Assembly: GCF_928392795.1 (NCBI RefSeq)
Contig: NZ_CAKMTJ010000006.1
Span: forward strand, 62,001 to 126,000
DNA length: 64,000 nucleotides
Origin: Rothia nasimurium
GTDB taxonomy: Bacteria; Actinomycetota; Actinomycetes; Actinomycetales; Micrococcaceae
Reading direction: 5' to 3'
Below are positions 1 through 8,341 of this stretch, piece after piece; the stretch's first letter is position 1, and each line of letters opens with the position of its first letter. Under the pieces are notes generated by a model. It was not told the origin of the DNA. It worked only from the letters and a program-made list of their open reading frames with translations, and did not search any database. The position numbers and the translations under genes were made by a program.

Positions 1-1281
1 GACCATCCGCAGGCGCTGGCCCTCCTGCACGGTCGCGGAGGAGGATTGGCCGTCGGTGAGAATGCTCCATTCATACGGCATCATCTGCCCGCCCAGGTCG
101 ATGCTGACTTCTCGGTCTGGTGTGCCCTCGGGCAGGAGTGCACGGTCTGCTGGCTTCAGGGAGGACAGAAGCAGTCCGGTGGACGACAACTCGGGGAAGT
201 CGACATCGGGGCGGGGGGCCTGGCCGCCGGCGGTGCGGATGACAGCGAAGGCGCGGTCGTCCTTACCCACCGCCAAAGCCGTGAGCGGGAAGACGCCGTC
301 GCCGAGGATGACCTCGACGTCGACACGCTCGCCCATGGACAGGTAGATCGATTCGGTCTCCCAGGGCTGGACAGGGAAGCCGTCGGTGTGGGTGACGGTC
401 ATGCGGTGACCACCGAGGGCCACCTTGAAGATGGTGTCACCACCGGAGTTGATAAACCGCAGGCGGGCCTTGTCGCCCGGGCGAGCATTGAAGGTCCGGT
501 GAGCACGGGGGATACGTCCGTTGATGAGGTAGTGCGGATACATCACATCGCCGGCATCCCCGCCCAGTACCTGATCCGGGGTGCCGTGCATCATCTGGTC
601 GTGACCTCCCATTCCCATTCCCATTCCCATTCCCATTCCCCCGTTATGGTCGCCCGAACCCATTCCGGTGAGCTTGTCGAGCTCATCGTCGGGAGTGCCC
701 TGAATGCCATCGACCCAGTCGTCGAGCACGATGGTCCACTCGACGTCCTGGTCCTCAGCGTCTTGCGGGTCACGGATGATCAGCGGGGCGTGGAGGCCAC
801 GATCAAGCTGCAGGCCGGTGTGGGAATGGTAGAAGTAGGTGCCACCGTGGGGGACTTCAAAGACATAGGAGAAAGACTCGCCAGGTTCAATGGGGTTCTG
901 GGTCATGCCGGGCACACCGTCGGCTGCGTTGTGGAGTGCGATGCCATGCCAGTGGATGGAGGTGCTCTCAGGCAGTTCATTGGTGATATCGACCTGGAGG
1001 ACGTCGCCGGCGGTGGCCTCAATGGCCGCATCCCCGGTGTCAGAGACATATCCCCACGTCTTGGCTTCGATGCCGCCGATATCCAGGGAGAGGGGCCGGG
1101 CGGTCAGTGTCCGGCGCACCGTCGGCTCACCGAGCGCAGTGGGGGTGGGAGTGGGGCGAAGGGAGGGACCTGATCCCGAGGCAGCGGGTCCAGGGGCGCT
1201 GGTGCAGGCGGTCAGGGCCCCGGTGCCGGCGAGGACGAGCCCGCCGAGCAGAAACTGTCGTCGGGAAGACGCGTTTGTCAT
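1..1281 (-). CDS. copO: multicopper oxidase, CopO/CopA-like (3' end outside window)
   Basis: This is a secreted multicopper oxidase, expected to oxidise cuprous ions outside the membrane as part of copper tolerance. The 427 residues in the window start at ATG 1281 behind AAGAAAGG. A twin-arginine pattern (SRRQFLLGG, residues 6-14) precedes a lipobox LTAC (Cys26), so the protein is probably a Tat-exported lipoprotein. Copper-site motifs are HWHG (His110, His112) and TYFYHSH (His152, His154). A Met-Gly repeat lies near residues 215-225. The C-terminal type-1 copper motif lies beyond the window edge. It follows the CueP-type gene by 71 bp and is probably co-transcribed with it. The name copO follows the synteny with Corynebacterium glutamicum; the family call is firm, the symbol less so. 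Confidence 0.9.
   Translation of the reverse strand, partial: MTNASSRRQFLLGGLVLAGTGALTACTSAPGPAASGSGPSLRPTPTPTALGEPTVRRTLTARPLSLDIGGIEAKTWGYVSDTGDAAIEATAGDVLQVDITNELPESTSIHWHGIALHNAADGVPGMTQNPIEPGESFSYVFEVPHGGTYFYHSHTGLQLDRGLHAPLIIRDPQDAEDQDVEWTIVLDDWVDGIQGTPDDELDKLTGMGSGDHNGGMGMGMGMGMGGHDQMMHGTPDQVLGGDAGDVMYPHYLINGRIPRAHRTFNARPGDKARLRFINSGGDTIFKVALGGHRMTVTHTDGFPVQPWETESIYLSMGERVDVEVILGDGVFPLTALAVGKDDRAFAVIRTAGGQAPRPDVDFPELSSTGLLLSSLKPADRALLPEGTPDREVSIDLGGQMMPYEWSILTDGQSSSATVQEGQRLRMV
608..640 (-). repeat. tandem hexamer repeat encoding Met-Gly repeats
   Basis: Five copies of the 6-bp unit GGAATG (minus strand) lie in frame inside the multicopper oxidase gene and encode alternating Met and Gly. 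Met-rich insertions in CueO/CopA-type oxidases bind Cu(I). Tandem hexamers can change copy number without breaking the frame, so length variation here would tune the number of Met ligands. Confidence 0.85.
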
Positions 1282-1352
1282 GATTTAACCTTTCTTGGGG
1301 CAAGATTTCAGTGATACGGGAGACAGGCGCAGGTGAGGACCCTGCTGAGCCA

Positions 1353-1928
1353 TCACGTCAGGCGCAGGTCTGTGACACAGGTGGCACCATCGTCGGTGGT
1401 GGAAAACTCCGTGGTGCCGGTACGCCCCTGGTAGCTGACCTCAATCAGGCCGGTGGTATCATCAGGAAGCCAGAAGCCAATAAACCCATTGTCGAAGGTG
1501 GTTGTCGCCTCATCCACCAGCACCTCACCGGTCGCCTCATCGGTGATCGTGACCTGGATATCCTCATTGTCGAGTTCCCCCAGGCAGGTCGTGAGGCTGT
1601 GGTAGAAGCAGTCGTGGGTGGAGGTGAGATAAGGTGCGATCGAGACATACGTCTGATTGTCGGGAAGATCGACCACGACTTCCTGGTCATCGCTCGAGAG
1701 CAGCAGTTCATCGGCACGCACTGAGGCAATCAGATCCGTGGGACGCTCAGTGACCTTCTGCCGGTCGAGGTGATCAATGATCTCCACCGCGTCCATGTCG
1801 GCCAGGCCATGGGTAGTCAGGAATGTATCCTGGGACGCTGTCCCGTCGGCGGTGGGTTCCGGGTCGGCGGCCGAACACCCCGTGAGGGCGAGGGCAAGGG
1901 CGGCGGCTGCGATCGCTGCTCGTTTCAC
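1353..1928 (-). CDS. cueP: CueP family copper-binding lipoprotein
   Basis: This 191-aa extracytoplasmic copper-binding lipoprotein matches the CueP family, which in Salmonella binds periplasmic copper. I chose GTG 1928 because AAGGAGA lies just upstream and the signal peptide with lipobox LTGC (Cys18) then starts correctly; the reading frame extends 20 codons further upstream without a better site. The core motif THDCFYHSLTTC (Cys107, His110, Cys115) and a late Cys184 reproduce the three-cysteine spacing of CueP. The C-terminal DNGFIGFWLP and ATCVTDLRLT are also family-like. It lies directly upstream of the oxidase and divergent from copRS, corresponding in position to the secreted-protein gene of the C. 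glutamicum cop locus. Confidence 0.85.
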   Translation of the reverse strand: MKRAAIAAAALALALTGCSAADPEPTADGTASQDTFLTTHGLADMDAVEIIDHLDRQKVTERPTDLIASVRADELLLSSDDQEVVVDLPDNQTYVSIAPYLTSTHDCFYHSLTTCLGELDNEDIQVTITDEATGEVLVDEATTTFDNGFIGFWLPDDTTGLIEVSYQGRTGTTEFSTTDDGATCVTDLRLT

Positions 1929-2083
1929 GTCAATCTCCTTAGATCGTGGTAAGACCGTGAGAAGACACCGTCTCAAGGTCGATGCCATACCTTATGTCTA
2001 ACACGGGTGCCTGACGGCCTAGAAATCAAAAACCCTGCTCACAGCACTATGACAGGGCGAAAAGGGGGTGAATTCGGTGGGCT

Positions 2084-2105
2084 GGGTCACCACCGGGTCA
2101 CCACC
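2084..2105. repeat. 11-bp tandem repeat in divergent promoter
   Basis: GGGTCACCACC occurs twice head to tail without a spacer. The 11-bp period is about one helical turn, as expected for a binding site of an OmpR-type regulator dimer. It is unlike the CopR box, so it may bind a different regulator or be chance. Confidence 0.4.
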
Positions 2106-2254
2106 CCACAGCCGTGGGCGATGTCCTTCTACCCGCCCCGGATATGCGGTGCAGGCAGTGAAATCCCTGGTGGCACCTGCTGAACCTACCAGTGGAGGCG
2201 ATGCCGCCGGCCCGGGGTGGGGCACAGGGGTGACGGCGGTCGAAGGGTGATGTT

Positions 2255-2274
2255 TGAAGATTTGATGAAGATTT
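2255..2274 (+). promoter_or_regulatory. CopR box (tandem 9-bp repeat)
   Basis: TGAAGATTT-ga-TGAAGATTT is a perfect direct repeat with a 2-bp spacer. It equals, as I recall it, the tandem motif described for the copper-responsive regulator CopR of Corynebacterium glutamicum. It lies 60 bp before copR and can serve both copR and the divergent cueP-copO operon. The motif is seen directly; binding by this CopR is inferred. Confidence 0.85.
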
Positions 2275-2333
2275 CCCCGCCGGGCACTGAGCGAGGGTGG
2301 TATTCCCCCCTGGCCGGAGCGATACTGGGGTCT

Positions 2334-3056
2334 ATGGCTGACTACACACCGACCACCGCCACGCCCCCGGGGCGGGTGCTGGTCGTCGATGATGAACAAC
2401 CCCTGGCTCAGATGGTGGCCTCCTACCTCATCCGGGCCGGCTTCGATACCCGCCAGGCTCACACCGGCACCCAGGCCGTGGACGAGGCCCGTCGCTTTTC
2501 CCCCGATGTTGTGGTGCTGGATCTGGGGCTACCCGAACTCGACGGGCTGGAGGTGTGCCGACGGATTCGCACCTTCTCGGACTGCTACATCCTCATGCTC
2601 ACCGCGCGTGGCAGCGAGGACGACAAGATCAGCGGTTTGACCCTGGGGGCGGATGACTACATCACCAAACCTTTTAGCATCCGGGAACTGGTGACCCGGG
2701 TGCATGCGGTGCTGCGCCGCCCACGCACCAGCACCACCCCACCGCAGGTGACCACCCCCTTGATCGTTGGTGACCTCATCCTTGACCCCGTCGCCCATCA
2801 GGTGCGGGTGGGGGAGACGACCGTGGAGCTCACCCGCACGGAGTTCGAGCTGCTGGTTGCCCTGGCTCTGCGCCCCGGCCAGGTGCTGACCCGCCACGAC
2901 CTGGTCACCGAGGTCTGGGACACCACCTGGGTCGGTGATGAACGCATCGTCGATGTCCACATCGGCAACTTGCGTCGCAAGCTCGGCACCGACACCCGGG
3001 GCCGGGGGTTTATCGACACCGTGCGTGGCGTGGGCTACCGGGTGGGGCAGCCATGA
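2334..3056 (+). CDS. copR: copper-responsive response regulator CopR (OmpR family)
   Basis: This 240-aa OmpR/PhoB-type response regulator has a receiver domain at residues 14-125 with acidic pocket Asp19-Asp20, phosphoacceptor Asp63 (VLDLGLPELDG), Thr90 and Lys112 (TKPF). A winged-helix effector domain at about 140-238 ends in RGVGYRVG. ATG 2334 starts right before the receiver fold; longer in-frame starts exist upstream, but they would run through the CopR box. The stop overlaps the copS start (ATGA), so the two are translationally coupled. It presumably activates the neighbouring copper genes through the box at 2255-2274. Confidence 0.9.
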   Translation: MADYTPTTATPPGRVLVVDDEQPLAQMVASYLIRAGFDTRQAHTGTQAVDEARRFSPDVVVLDLGLPELDGLEVCRRIRTFSDCYILMLTARGSEDDKISGLTLGADDYITKPFSIRELVTRVHAVLRRPRTSTTPPQVTTPLIVGDLILDPVAHQVRVGETTVELTRTEFELLVALALRPGQVLTRHDLVTEVWDTTWVGDERIVDVHIGNLRRKLGTDTRGRGFIDTVRGVGYRVGQP

Positions 3057-4180
3057 ATCACGGACCTGGCCTGACCTTCCGCTTCCTGGCCGCCCAGGTG
3101 TTGGTCGTGGTGATTAGCCTGCTGGTGGCTGCGGCCGTGGCCACGATGGTGGGCCCGACCCTGTTCCATGATCACATGTTGATGACCGACCAGGAGGACC
3201 CCTCGCTGGAGCTGCTCCATGCCGAGCAGGCCTACCGGGACGCCAGCCTGATCACCCTGGCCGTCGCCCTGCCCACCGCCTTGATCAGCGCCCTGCTGGC
3301 CAGCCTGTGGTTGTCGCGTCGCCTGCGCACCCCCCTGCAGAATCTCACCCGCGCCGCTACCAGCCTGACGGCCGGCAACTACCGTATCCACGTGCCCGCC
3401 GGAGAAGCAGGCCCCGAGGTCACCACCCTGGCGCATGCCTTCAACACCATGGCCGACCGGCTGGAACACACCGAACAGGTCCGCCGCCAGATGCTCTCTG
3501 ATCTAGCCCACGAAATGGGCACCCCCTTATCGGTGCTCACGGTCTACCTCGATGGCCTCCAGGACGGGGTTGTGGACTGGAATAATGCCACCCACACGAT
3601 CATGGCTGATCAACTCGCCCGCCTGACCCGGTTGATGGAAGACATCGACGATGTCTCCCGGGCCCAGGAACACCGGATCGATTTGGACCTGGCGGAGGAA
3701 GGGCTCGGGGATCTGCTCCATACCGCCGCTGCTGCCGCGGGGGAAGCTTATGCTGACAAAGGCGTCGATTTACAGGTCGAGACCATTACGGACACCGCCC
3801 GGGTGCTCGTGGACCGGCAACGCTTCGGCCAGGTGATGAGCAATCTCCTGTCGAACGCGCTACGGCACACCCCGGCCGGCGGGCAGGTCCGGATCAGCAT
3901 CCACCGACAGGGGGCGTCCACCGCGCTCATCCACGTCGCCGATGACGGCGAGGGCATCCCACCTGGCCAGCTCGGACACATCTTCGAACGCTTCTACCGG
4001 GGGGATGCTGCCCGTAGCCGGGACAACGGTGGGGCCGGTATCGGTCTGACCATCTCCAAGGCATTGATCGAGGCCCACGGCGGCACTCTCACCGCCACCT
4101 CCCCCGGACCCGGTCGCGGAGCGGTGTTTACCCTCCGCCTCCCGCTGTCCCCTCCCGGCAATGAGGAGGCTGCTCGGTGA
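3053..4180 (+). CDS. copS: copper-sensing histidine kinase CopS
   Basis: This 375-aa membrane sensor kinase pairs with CopR. Transmembrane segments lie at about residues 10-33 and 66-88. The short extracytoplasmic loop between them contains HDHMLM (39-44), a plausible copper ligand set. A HAMP domain (90-143) is followed by the H-box DLAHEMGTPL with His153. The ATPase domain has an N-box (NLLSNALRHTP), a G1 box (DDGEGIP) and GGAGIGLTI. The H-box differs from the common HELRTPL form but keeps His and Pro. The start overlaps the copR stop by 4 bp. Confidence 0.9.
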   Translation: MNHGPGLTFRFLAAQVLVVVISLLVAAAVATMVGPTLFHDHMLMTDQEDPSLELLHAEQAYRDASLITLAVALPTALISALLASLWLSRRLRTPLQNLTRAATSLTAGNYRIHVPAGEAGPEVTTLAHAFNTMADRLEHTEQVRRQMLSDLAHEMGTPLSVLTVYLDGLQDGVVDWNNATHTIMADQLARLTRLMEDIDDVSRAQEHRIDLDLAEEGLGDLLHTAAAAAGEAYADKGVDLQVETITDTARVLVDRQRFGQVMSNLLSNALRHTPAGGQVRISIHRQGASTALIHVADDGEGIPPGQLGHIFERFYRGDAARSRDNGGAGIGLTISKALIEAHGGTLTATSPGPGRGAVFTLRLPLSPPGNEEAAR

Positions 4181-4226
4181 CCGTACCCTGCCCCGCGTGA
4201 GGGCCGTACCCTCCACCCCTTCCCAA

Positions 4227-4245
4227 TATACCCCCCTGGGGTATA
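4227..4245. promoter_or_regulatory. CsoR-like copper operator, overlapping promoter
   Basis: The near-palindrome TATACCCCCCTGGGGTATA has a G/C tract with A/T flanks, the layout of CsoR operators in other bacteria. A candidate -10 TATGCT (4244-4249) overlaps its right end, so bound repressor would block the promoter of the HMA gene and ATPase. No csoR gene is in the window, so the repressor would have to be encoded elsewhere. Confidence 0.6.
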
Positions 4246-4294
4246 TGCTAGAGAGTAGCATCGTCGCATCCCGCCAACCCGTAGGAGCTTTCCC

Positions 4295-4621
4295 ATGACC
4301 ACCTCCCCGCCCCGCCTCTTGCCGATGGCCTCCCACGGCTGCAGCTGTTGCGGGCCTGCCTCACGTACAGACACCACCTCCATCCCTGCCACCAGCGACT
4401 CGTCAGCAGGAGGGTCCTCCCCTAGCTACCAGGTCACCGGCCTGACCTGCGGGCACTGCGCGAAAAGCGTGATCCAGGCCCTTCAGGCCCTTCCCCAGGT
4501 CGACAACGTCCAGGTTAATCTCGCTACTGGTGGTGTTTCCACCGTCACGGTCACCGGTGTCGTACCTCCGGAGATGGTTCGCCGGGCCATCGAGGAGGCC
4601 GGCTACGCCGTCTTATCCTGA
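4295..4621 (+). CDS. heavy-metal-associated (HMA) domain protein, CopZ-like
   Basis: This 108-aa protein has a C-terminal HMA domain (about residues 43-108) with the metal site LTCGHCAKS (Cys52, Cys55), as in copper chaperones and ATPase N-terminal domains. The 40-residue N-terminal extension is Ser/Thr-rich and has extra cysteines in HGCSCCG (Cys16, Cys18, Cys19), a possible second metal site. GTAGGAG lies before the start. It sits between copRS and the ATPase under a CsoR-like operator and probably passes Cu(I) to that pump. The same position in the C. glutamicum locus holds an HMA protein. Confidence 0.85.
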   Translation: MTTSPPRLLPMASHGCSCCGPASRTDTTSIPATSDSSAGGSSPSYQVTGLTCGHCAKSVIQALQALPQVDNVQVNLATGGVSTVTVTGVVPPEMVRRAIEEAGYAVLS

Positions 4622-4672
4622 TCAGTTTTACCAATCACCTCAACCCCGACCGGGTTGAGCGGAAGGAACCTA

Positions 4673-6907
4673 ATGAGCACTCCCCACCATTCCGGTAATC
4701 ACCATGGTGATCACCCCGCTCCGGAAACAGACCACACCCACCACCCGGATTATGCCAGCCACGAGCACCACGCAGATGCTGACACCCATGGCCAGGCGAC
4801 GCCCCACGATCACCCGCACTCCGTCCTGGACGAAGACCACCACGTTCATGGTCACGGCGAACACGCCGGGCACAGCACCGCAATGTTTCGGGACCGCTTC
4901 TGGTGGTCACTGATTCTGTCCATTCCCGTCGTTATTTTCAGCCCCATGGTCGCCCACCTGCTCGGCTACCACCTCCCGGCATTCCCCGGATCCACCTGGA
5001 TCCCCCCGGTACTGGGCACGATTATCTTCGTCTACGGCGGAACGCCTTTCCTCAAGGGCGGATGGACGGAACTGAAATCCCGCCAACCCGGGATGATGCT
5101 CCTGATTGCCATGGCCATCACCGTGGCGTTTGTCGCCTCCTGGGTCACCACTCTGGGGCTGGGCGGTTTTGACATGGACTTCTGGTGGGAGCTGGCCCTG
5201 CTGGTGACCATCATGCTGCTGGGCCACTGGCTGGAGATGCGCGCTCTCGGGGCCGCGTCCTCCGCGCTTGACGCGCTGGCTGCCCTGCTGCCGGATGAGG
5301 CCGAGAAAGTCATCGACGGGACCACCCGCACCGTGGCCATCTCCGAGCTGGTCGTCGACGATGTCGTGCTGGTGAGGGCCGGTGCCCGGGTGCCGGCCGA
5401 CGGAACCATCCTCGACGGAGCCGCCGAATTCGATGAGGCGATGATCACCGGCGAATCCCGCCCCGTCTTCCGCGACACCGGTGACAAGGTGGTTGCCGGT
5501 ACCGTGGCCACCGATAACTCCGTCCGCATCCGTGTGGAGGCTACCGGCGGGGACACCGCCCTGGCCGGGATCCAACGCATGGTTGCCGACGCCCAGGAGT
5601 CCTCCTCCCGGGCCCAGGCCCTGGCGGATCGGGCGGCGGCGTTGTTGTTCTGGTTCGCGCTGATCTCCGCTCTGATCACCGCGGTGGTGTGGACCATCAT
5701 CGGCAGCCCGGACGATGCCGTGGTGCGCACGGTCACGGTGCTGGTCATCGCCTGTCCGCACGCCCTGGGCCTGGCGATTCCGCTGGTCATTGCGATCTCC
5801 AGCGAGCGGGCCGCGAAATCTGGGGTGCTCATCAAGGACCGGATGGCGCTCGAGCGGATGCGCACCATCGACGTGGTGCTCTTCGACAAAACCGGCACCC
5901 TGACCGAGGGTGCGCACGCGGTCACCGGTGTCGCGGCAGCTGTCGGCGTCACCGAGGGCGAGCTGCTGGCCCTGGCCGCCGCCGCGGAGGCCGACAGCGA
6001 GCACCCCGTGGCCCGCGCCATCGTGGCGGCCGCAGCCACCCATCCCGAGGCCTCCCGTCGGCAAATCCGTGCAACTGGTTTCAGCGCCGCCTCCGGCCGG
6101 GGGGTCCGAGCCACTGTCGATGGCGCTGAGATTCGCGTGGGCGGGCCGAACATGCTGCGCGAGTTCAACCTCACCGCCCCGGCCGAACTCACCGACACCA
6201 CCAGCGCCTGGACCGGGCGCGGGGCCGGTGTGCTCCATATTGTCCGCGACGGTCAGATCATCGGCGCGGTGGCCGTCGAGGACAAGATCCGCCCCGAATC
6301 CCGCGCCGCCGTGCAAGCCCTGCAGGATCGCGGGGTGAAGGTCGCGATGATCACCGGTGACGCGCAGCAGGTGGCCCAGGCAGTTGGCCAGGACCTGGGG
6401 ATCGATGAGGTCTTCGCCGAGGTCCTGCCCCAGGACAAGGACACCAAGGTCGCCCAGTTACAGGAGCGTGGCCTGAGCGTGGCCATGGTCGGCGACGGTG
6501 TCAACGACGCCCCGGCTCTGGCCCGCGCCGAGGTCGGCATCGCTATCGGGGCCGGCACGGATGTGGCGATGGAATCCGCCGGAGTGGTCCTGGCCAGTGA
6601 CGATCCCCGGGCAGTGTTGTCAATGATTGAGCTCTCGCGGGCCAGCTACCGCAAGATGATCCAGAACCTGATCTGGGCCTCTGGCTACAACATCCTCGCC
6701 GTGCCGCTGGCCGCCGGAGTGCTCGCCTCGATCGGGTTCGTGCTGTCCCCGGCCGTGGGCGCGATCTTGATGTCTGCCTCGACCATCGTGGTGGCCCTGA
6801 ACGCCCAGCTGTTGCGCCGGATTGATCTGGACCCGGCCCACCTGGCTCCCACCAGTCCGAAGGAGGAACACACCACGCCTACTCCGGCATCCACTGCCGT
6901 CCACTGA
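4673..6907 (+). CDS. copB: copper-translocating P1B-type ATPase, CopB type
   Basis: This 744-aa copper-exporting P-type ATPase has a His-rich N-terminus (residues 1-70) instead of an HMA domain and a transmembrane metal site CPH (Cys361-Pro-His363). Both mark the P1B-3 (CopB) subgroup rather than CPC-type CopA. Other motifs are TGES, DKTGTLTEG (phosphorylated Asp405), SEHPVARA and GDGVNDAPAL. ATG 4673 is chosen because GGAAGGAA precedes it; an upstream TTG would overlap that site. It should pump copper out of the cytoplasm, using the upstream HMA protein as donor. Confidence 0.93.
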   Translation: MSTPHHSGNHHGDHPAPETDHTHHPDYASHEHHADADTHGQATPHDHPHSVLDEDHHVHGHGEHAGHSTAMFRDRFWWSLILSIPVVIFSPMVAHLLGYHLPAFPGSTWIPPVLGTIIFVYGGTPFLKGGWTELKSRQPGMMLLIAMAITVAFVASWVTTLGLGGFDMDFWWELALLVTIMLLGHWLEMRALGAASSALDALAALLPDEAEKVIDGTTRTVAISELVVDDVVLVRAGARVPADGTILDGAAEFDEAMITGESRPVFRDTGDKVVAGTVATDNSVRIRVEATGGDTALAGIQRMVADAQESSSRAQALADRAAALLFWFALISALITAVVWTIIGSPDDAVVRTVTVLVIACPHALGLAIPLVIAISSERAAKSGVLIKDRMALERMRTIDVVLFDKTGTLTEGAHAVTGVAAAVGVTEGELLALAAAAEADSEHPVARAIVAAAATHPEASRRQIRATGFSAASGRGVRATVDGAEIRVGGPNMLREFNLTAPAELTDTTSAWTGRGAGVLHIVRDGQIIGAVAVEDKIRPESRAAVQALQDRGVKVAMITGDAQQVAQAVGQDLGIDEVFAEVLPQDKDTKVAQLQERGLSVAMVGDGVNDAPALARAEVGIAIGAGTDVAMESAGVVLASDDPRAVLSMIELSRASYRKMIQNLIWASGYNILAVPLAAGVLASIGFVLSPAVGAILMSASTIVVALNAQLLRRIDLDPAHLAPTSPKEEHTTPTPASTAVH

Positions 6908-6954
6908 TTCACCACTTCTCTCCACTGCCCCATATGACACTGAAAGGCTCCACC

Positions 6955-7634
6955 ATGAAGCGCACCCTTGTTCTTTCCACTCTCGCCGTGGCCTCCACCC
7001 TGGCGCTGGCCGCCTGCGGTGAGGCCACCGACGCCACCACCGACACCACCACCTCTGCCACCAGCACTGCAACGACTACACCTGAGACGACCGAGACCAC
7101 CACGGCGACGACTGAGGCGGACGGGGAGATCTCCGCCGATCACAACGACGCGGACATCATGTTTGCCCAGATGATGATCCCCCATCACCAGCAGGCCGTG
7201 GAGATGAGTGAGATGCTCCTGGCCAAGGAGGGTATCCCCGCCCAGGTCGTGGAGTTTGCCCAGGGGGTTATTGACGCCCAGGGACCGGAGATTGACCGGA
7301 TGAACGCCATGCTCGAGGCCGGGACCAGCAGCCGGTCACCAACTCTGGTGGCATGGATCATGGCAAGATGAGTGGCATGGATCACGGCGAGATGGGTGGC
7401 ATGAGCGGGATGATGAGCCAGGAGGACATGACAGCCCTTGAGGAAGCCCAAGGCACCGAGGCTGCCCGCCTCTACCTGGAGCAGATGACCACCCACCACG
7501 AAGGTGCGGTCGACATGGCCCGTGACGAGGTTGCTGACGGCCAGAATCCCCATGCGATCACACTGGCCGAACAAGTTATCAGCGACCAGGAGGCCGAGAT
7601 CGCCCAGATGCAGCAGATGCTCACTGGCCTATGA
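6955..7634 (+). pseudogene. DUF305 lipoprotein gene with internal frameshift
   Basis: DUF305 proteins are His/Met-rich extracytoplasmic proteins often found beside copper genes. Here the first part (6955-7371) encodes a signal peptide with lipobox LAAC, a Thr-rich linker and the half-motif FAQMMIPHHQQAVEMS. The second part (from 7353 in another frame) encodes MDHGKMSGMDHGEMGG and LEQMTTHHEGAVDMA. A normal DUF305 protein joins both in one frame. Reading GAG GCC (T)GG GAC CAG near 7321 restores it, so one base, likely T, is missing after about 7320. Either the gene is broken or this is a sequence error; separate translation from ATG 7353 is also possible. Confidence 0.75.
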
Positions 7635-7644
7635 CAGGTGCCCG

Positions 7645-7742
7645 TCTTTTTCTGATCCCGAGGACAGGAATCTGAAAAAGAGGGATAACCGTGACGATTG
7701 CCACCTGCTGCGGGCGATGGGTCGTTGTCACCGCAGCAGGTG
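7645..7742. repeat. two inverted repeats after the DUF305 gene
   Basis: Two hairpins lie in the 194-bp gap before the resolvase remnant. TCTTTTTCTGAT (7645-7656) pairs with ATCTGAAAAAGA (7670-7681) with one mismatch. CACCTGCTGCGG (7702-7713) pairs perfectly with CCGCAGCAGGTG (7731-7742). Neither is followed by a T run, so they are not clear terminators. They could be remains of a recombination site. Confidence 0.5.
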
Positions 7743-7828
7743 CACCGGGGTGGATGTTTCTTCTCCCTCTGGTCGCACCACTGAAGAAAGGGGTAAGCTC
7801 CTGTGTCCAGCCCTTTGGAGGACTAGGA

Positions 7829-8335
7829 CTATAAAGAAGAATCCGCGTCTTTGATTCTTCGGTAAAGCATCGCACGGGACATCCCCATATCCTTGGCAAC
7901 TTGGGTTGCAGGTTCGCCGGCTTGGATGAGTTTGAATGCGGCGCGGATTTGGGATTCAGTGAAGGTGGAGCGTCGGCCACCGAGGTCGCCGCCGGTGGTG
8001 CGGCGTTTGGTGACGGAGTCGGTGATGCGTTCGCGTTTAATCTCTAGTTCCATTTGGGCCAGGGCTGCCATGACGGTGAAGACCATGGCGCCCATGGGTG
8101 TTTTAGTATCCACATCACCCCCACCCAGGTTGAGCACGCGCAATCCGATATTTCGTTCGCGTAGTTCCTCGGCCAGTGCGAGCATTTTCTGGGTGGAGCG
8201 CCCGAGCTTGTCCAAAGTGGTGATCACGAACGTATCACCCGGATGCAGTGCGGTCAGTGCTTTGTCCAAGCCGGGTCGTTTGGCCAGTGCGCCGGAGAGA
8301 CCATGGTCGGTGTAGAGGTCATCGCGCCGTAGGGA
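7829..8335 (-). pseudogene. serine recombinase (resolvase/invertase family), N-terminally truncated
   Basis: Homology to Tn3/Hin-type serine recombinases is clear from RDDLYTDHGLSGAL, RPGLDKALTALHPGD, TLDKLGRS and a C-terminal HTH (ATQVAKDMGMSRAMLYRR). The first about 40-50 residues, which carry the catalytic Ser and Arg, are absent: upstream of about 8335 the frame continues in unrelated sequence to a stop near 8370 and has no family-like start. The remaining piece is about 165 codons. It marks the right edge of the copper island and was probably its mobility gene, now inactive. The exact breakpoint is approximate. Confidence 0.8.
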
Positions 8336-8341
8336 GGCATG

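Larger units (their letters stand above)
1929..2333. promoter_or_regulatory. divergent cop promoter region
   Basis: This 405-bp non-coding stretch separates cueP (minus) from copR (plus). It holds the CopR box at 2255-2274 and an 11-bp tandem repeat GGGTCACCACC at 2084-2105. No convincing gene was found in it. Exact -10/-35 elements could not be assigned with confidence. Confidence 0.6.

Noticed and set aside
608..640. Short repeats that could suggest a CRISPR
   Set aside because: These are adjacent 6-bp units without spacers inside a coding gene.
46..1173. Long open frame on the plus strand opposite the multicopper oxidase
   Set aside because: It is a shadow of the GC-rich oxidase gene; the minus strand shows signal peptide, copper motifs and a ribosome site, the plus frame shows nothing.
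2019..2462. 147-codon minus-strand frame over the copR promoter and 5' end
   Set aside because: It would cover the CopR box and the copR start; no family-like sequence.
4907..6316. 470- and 390-codon open frames opposite copB
   Set aside because: They mirror the ATPase codons; low-complexity His/Gln/Gly or Ser/Ala composition and no start signal.
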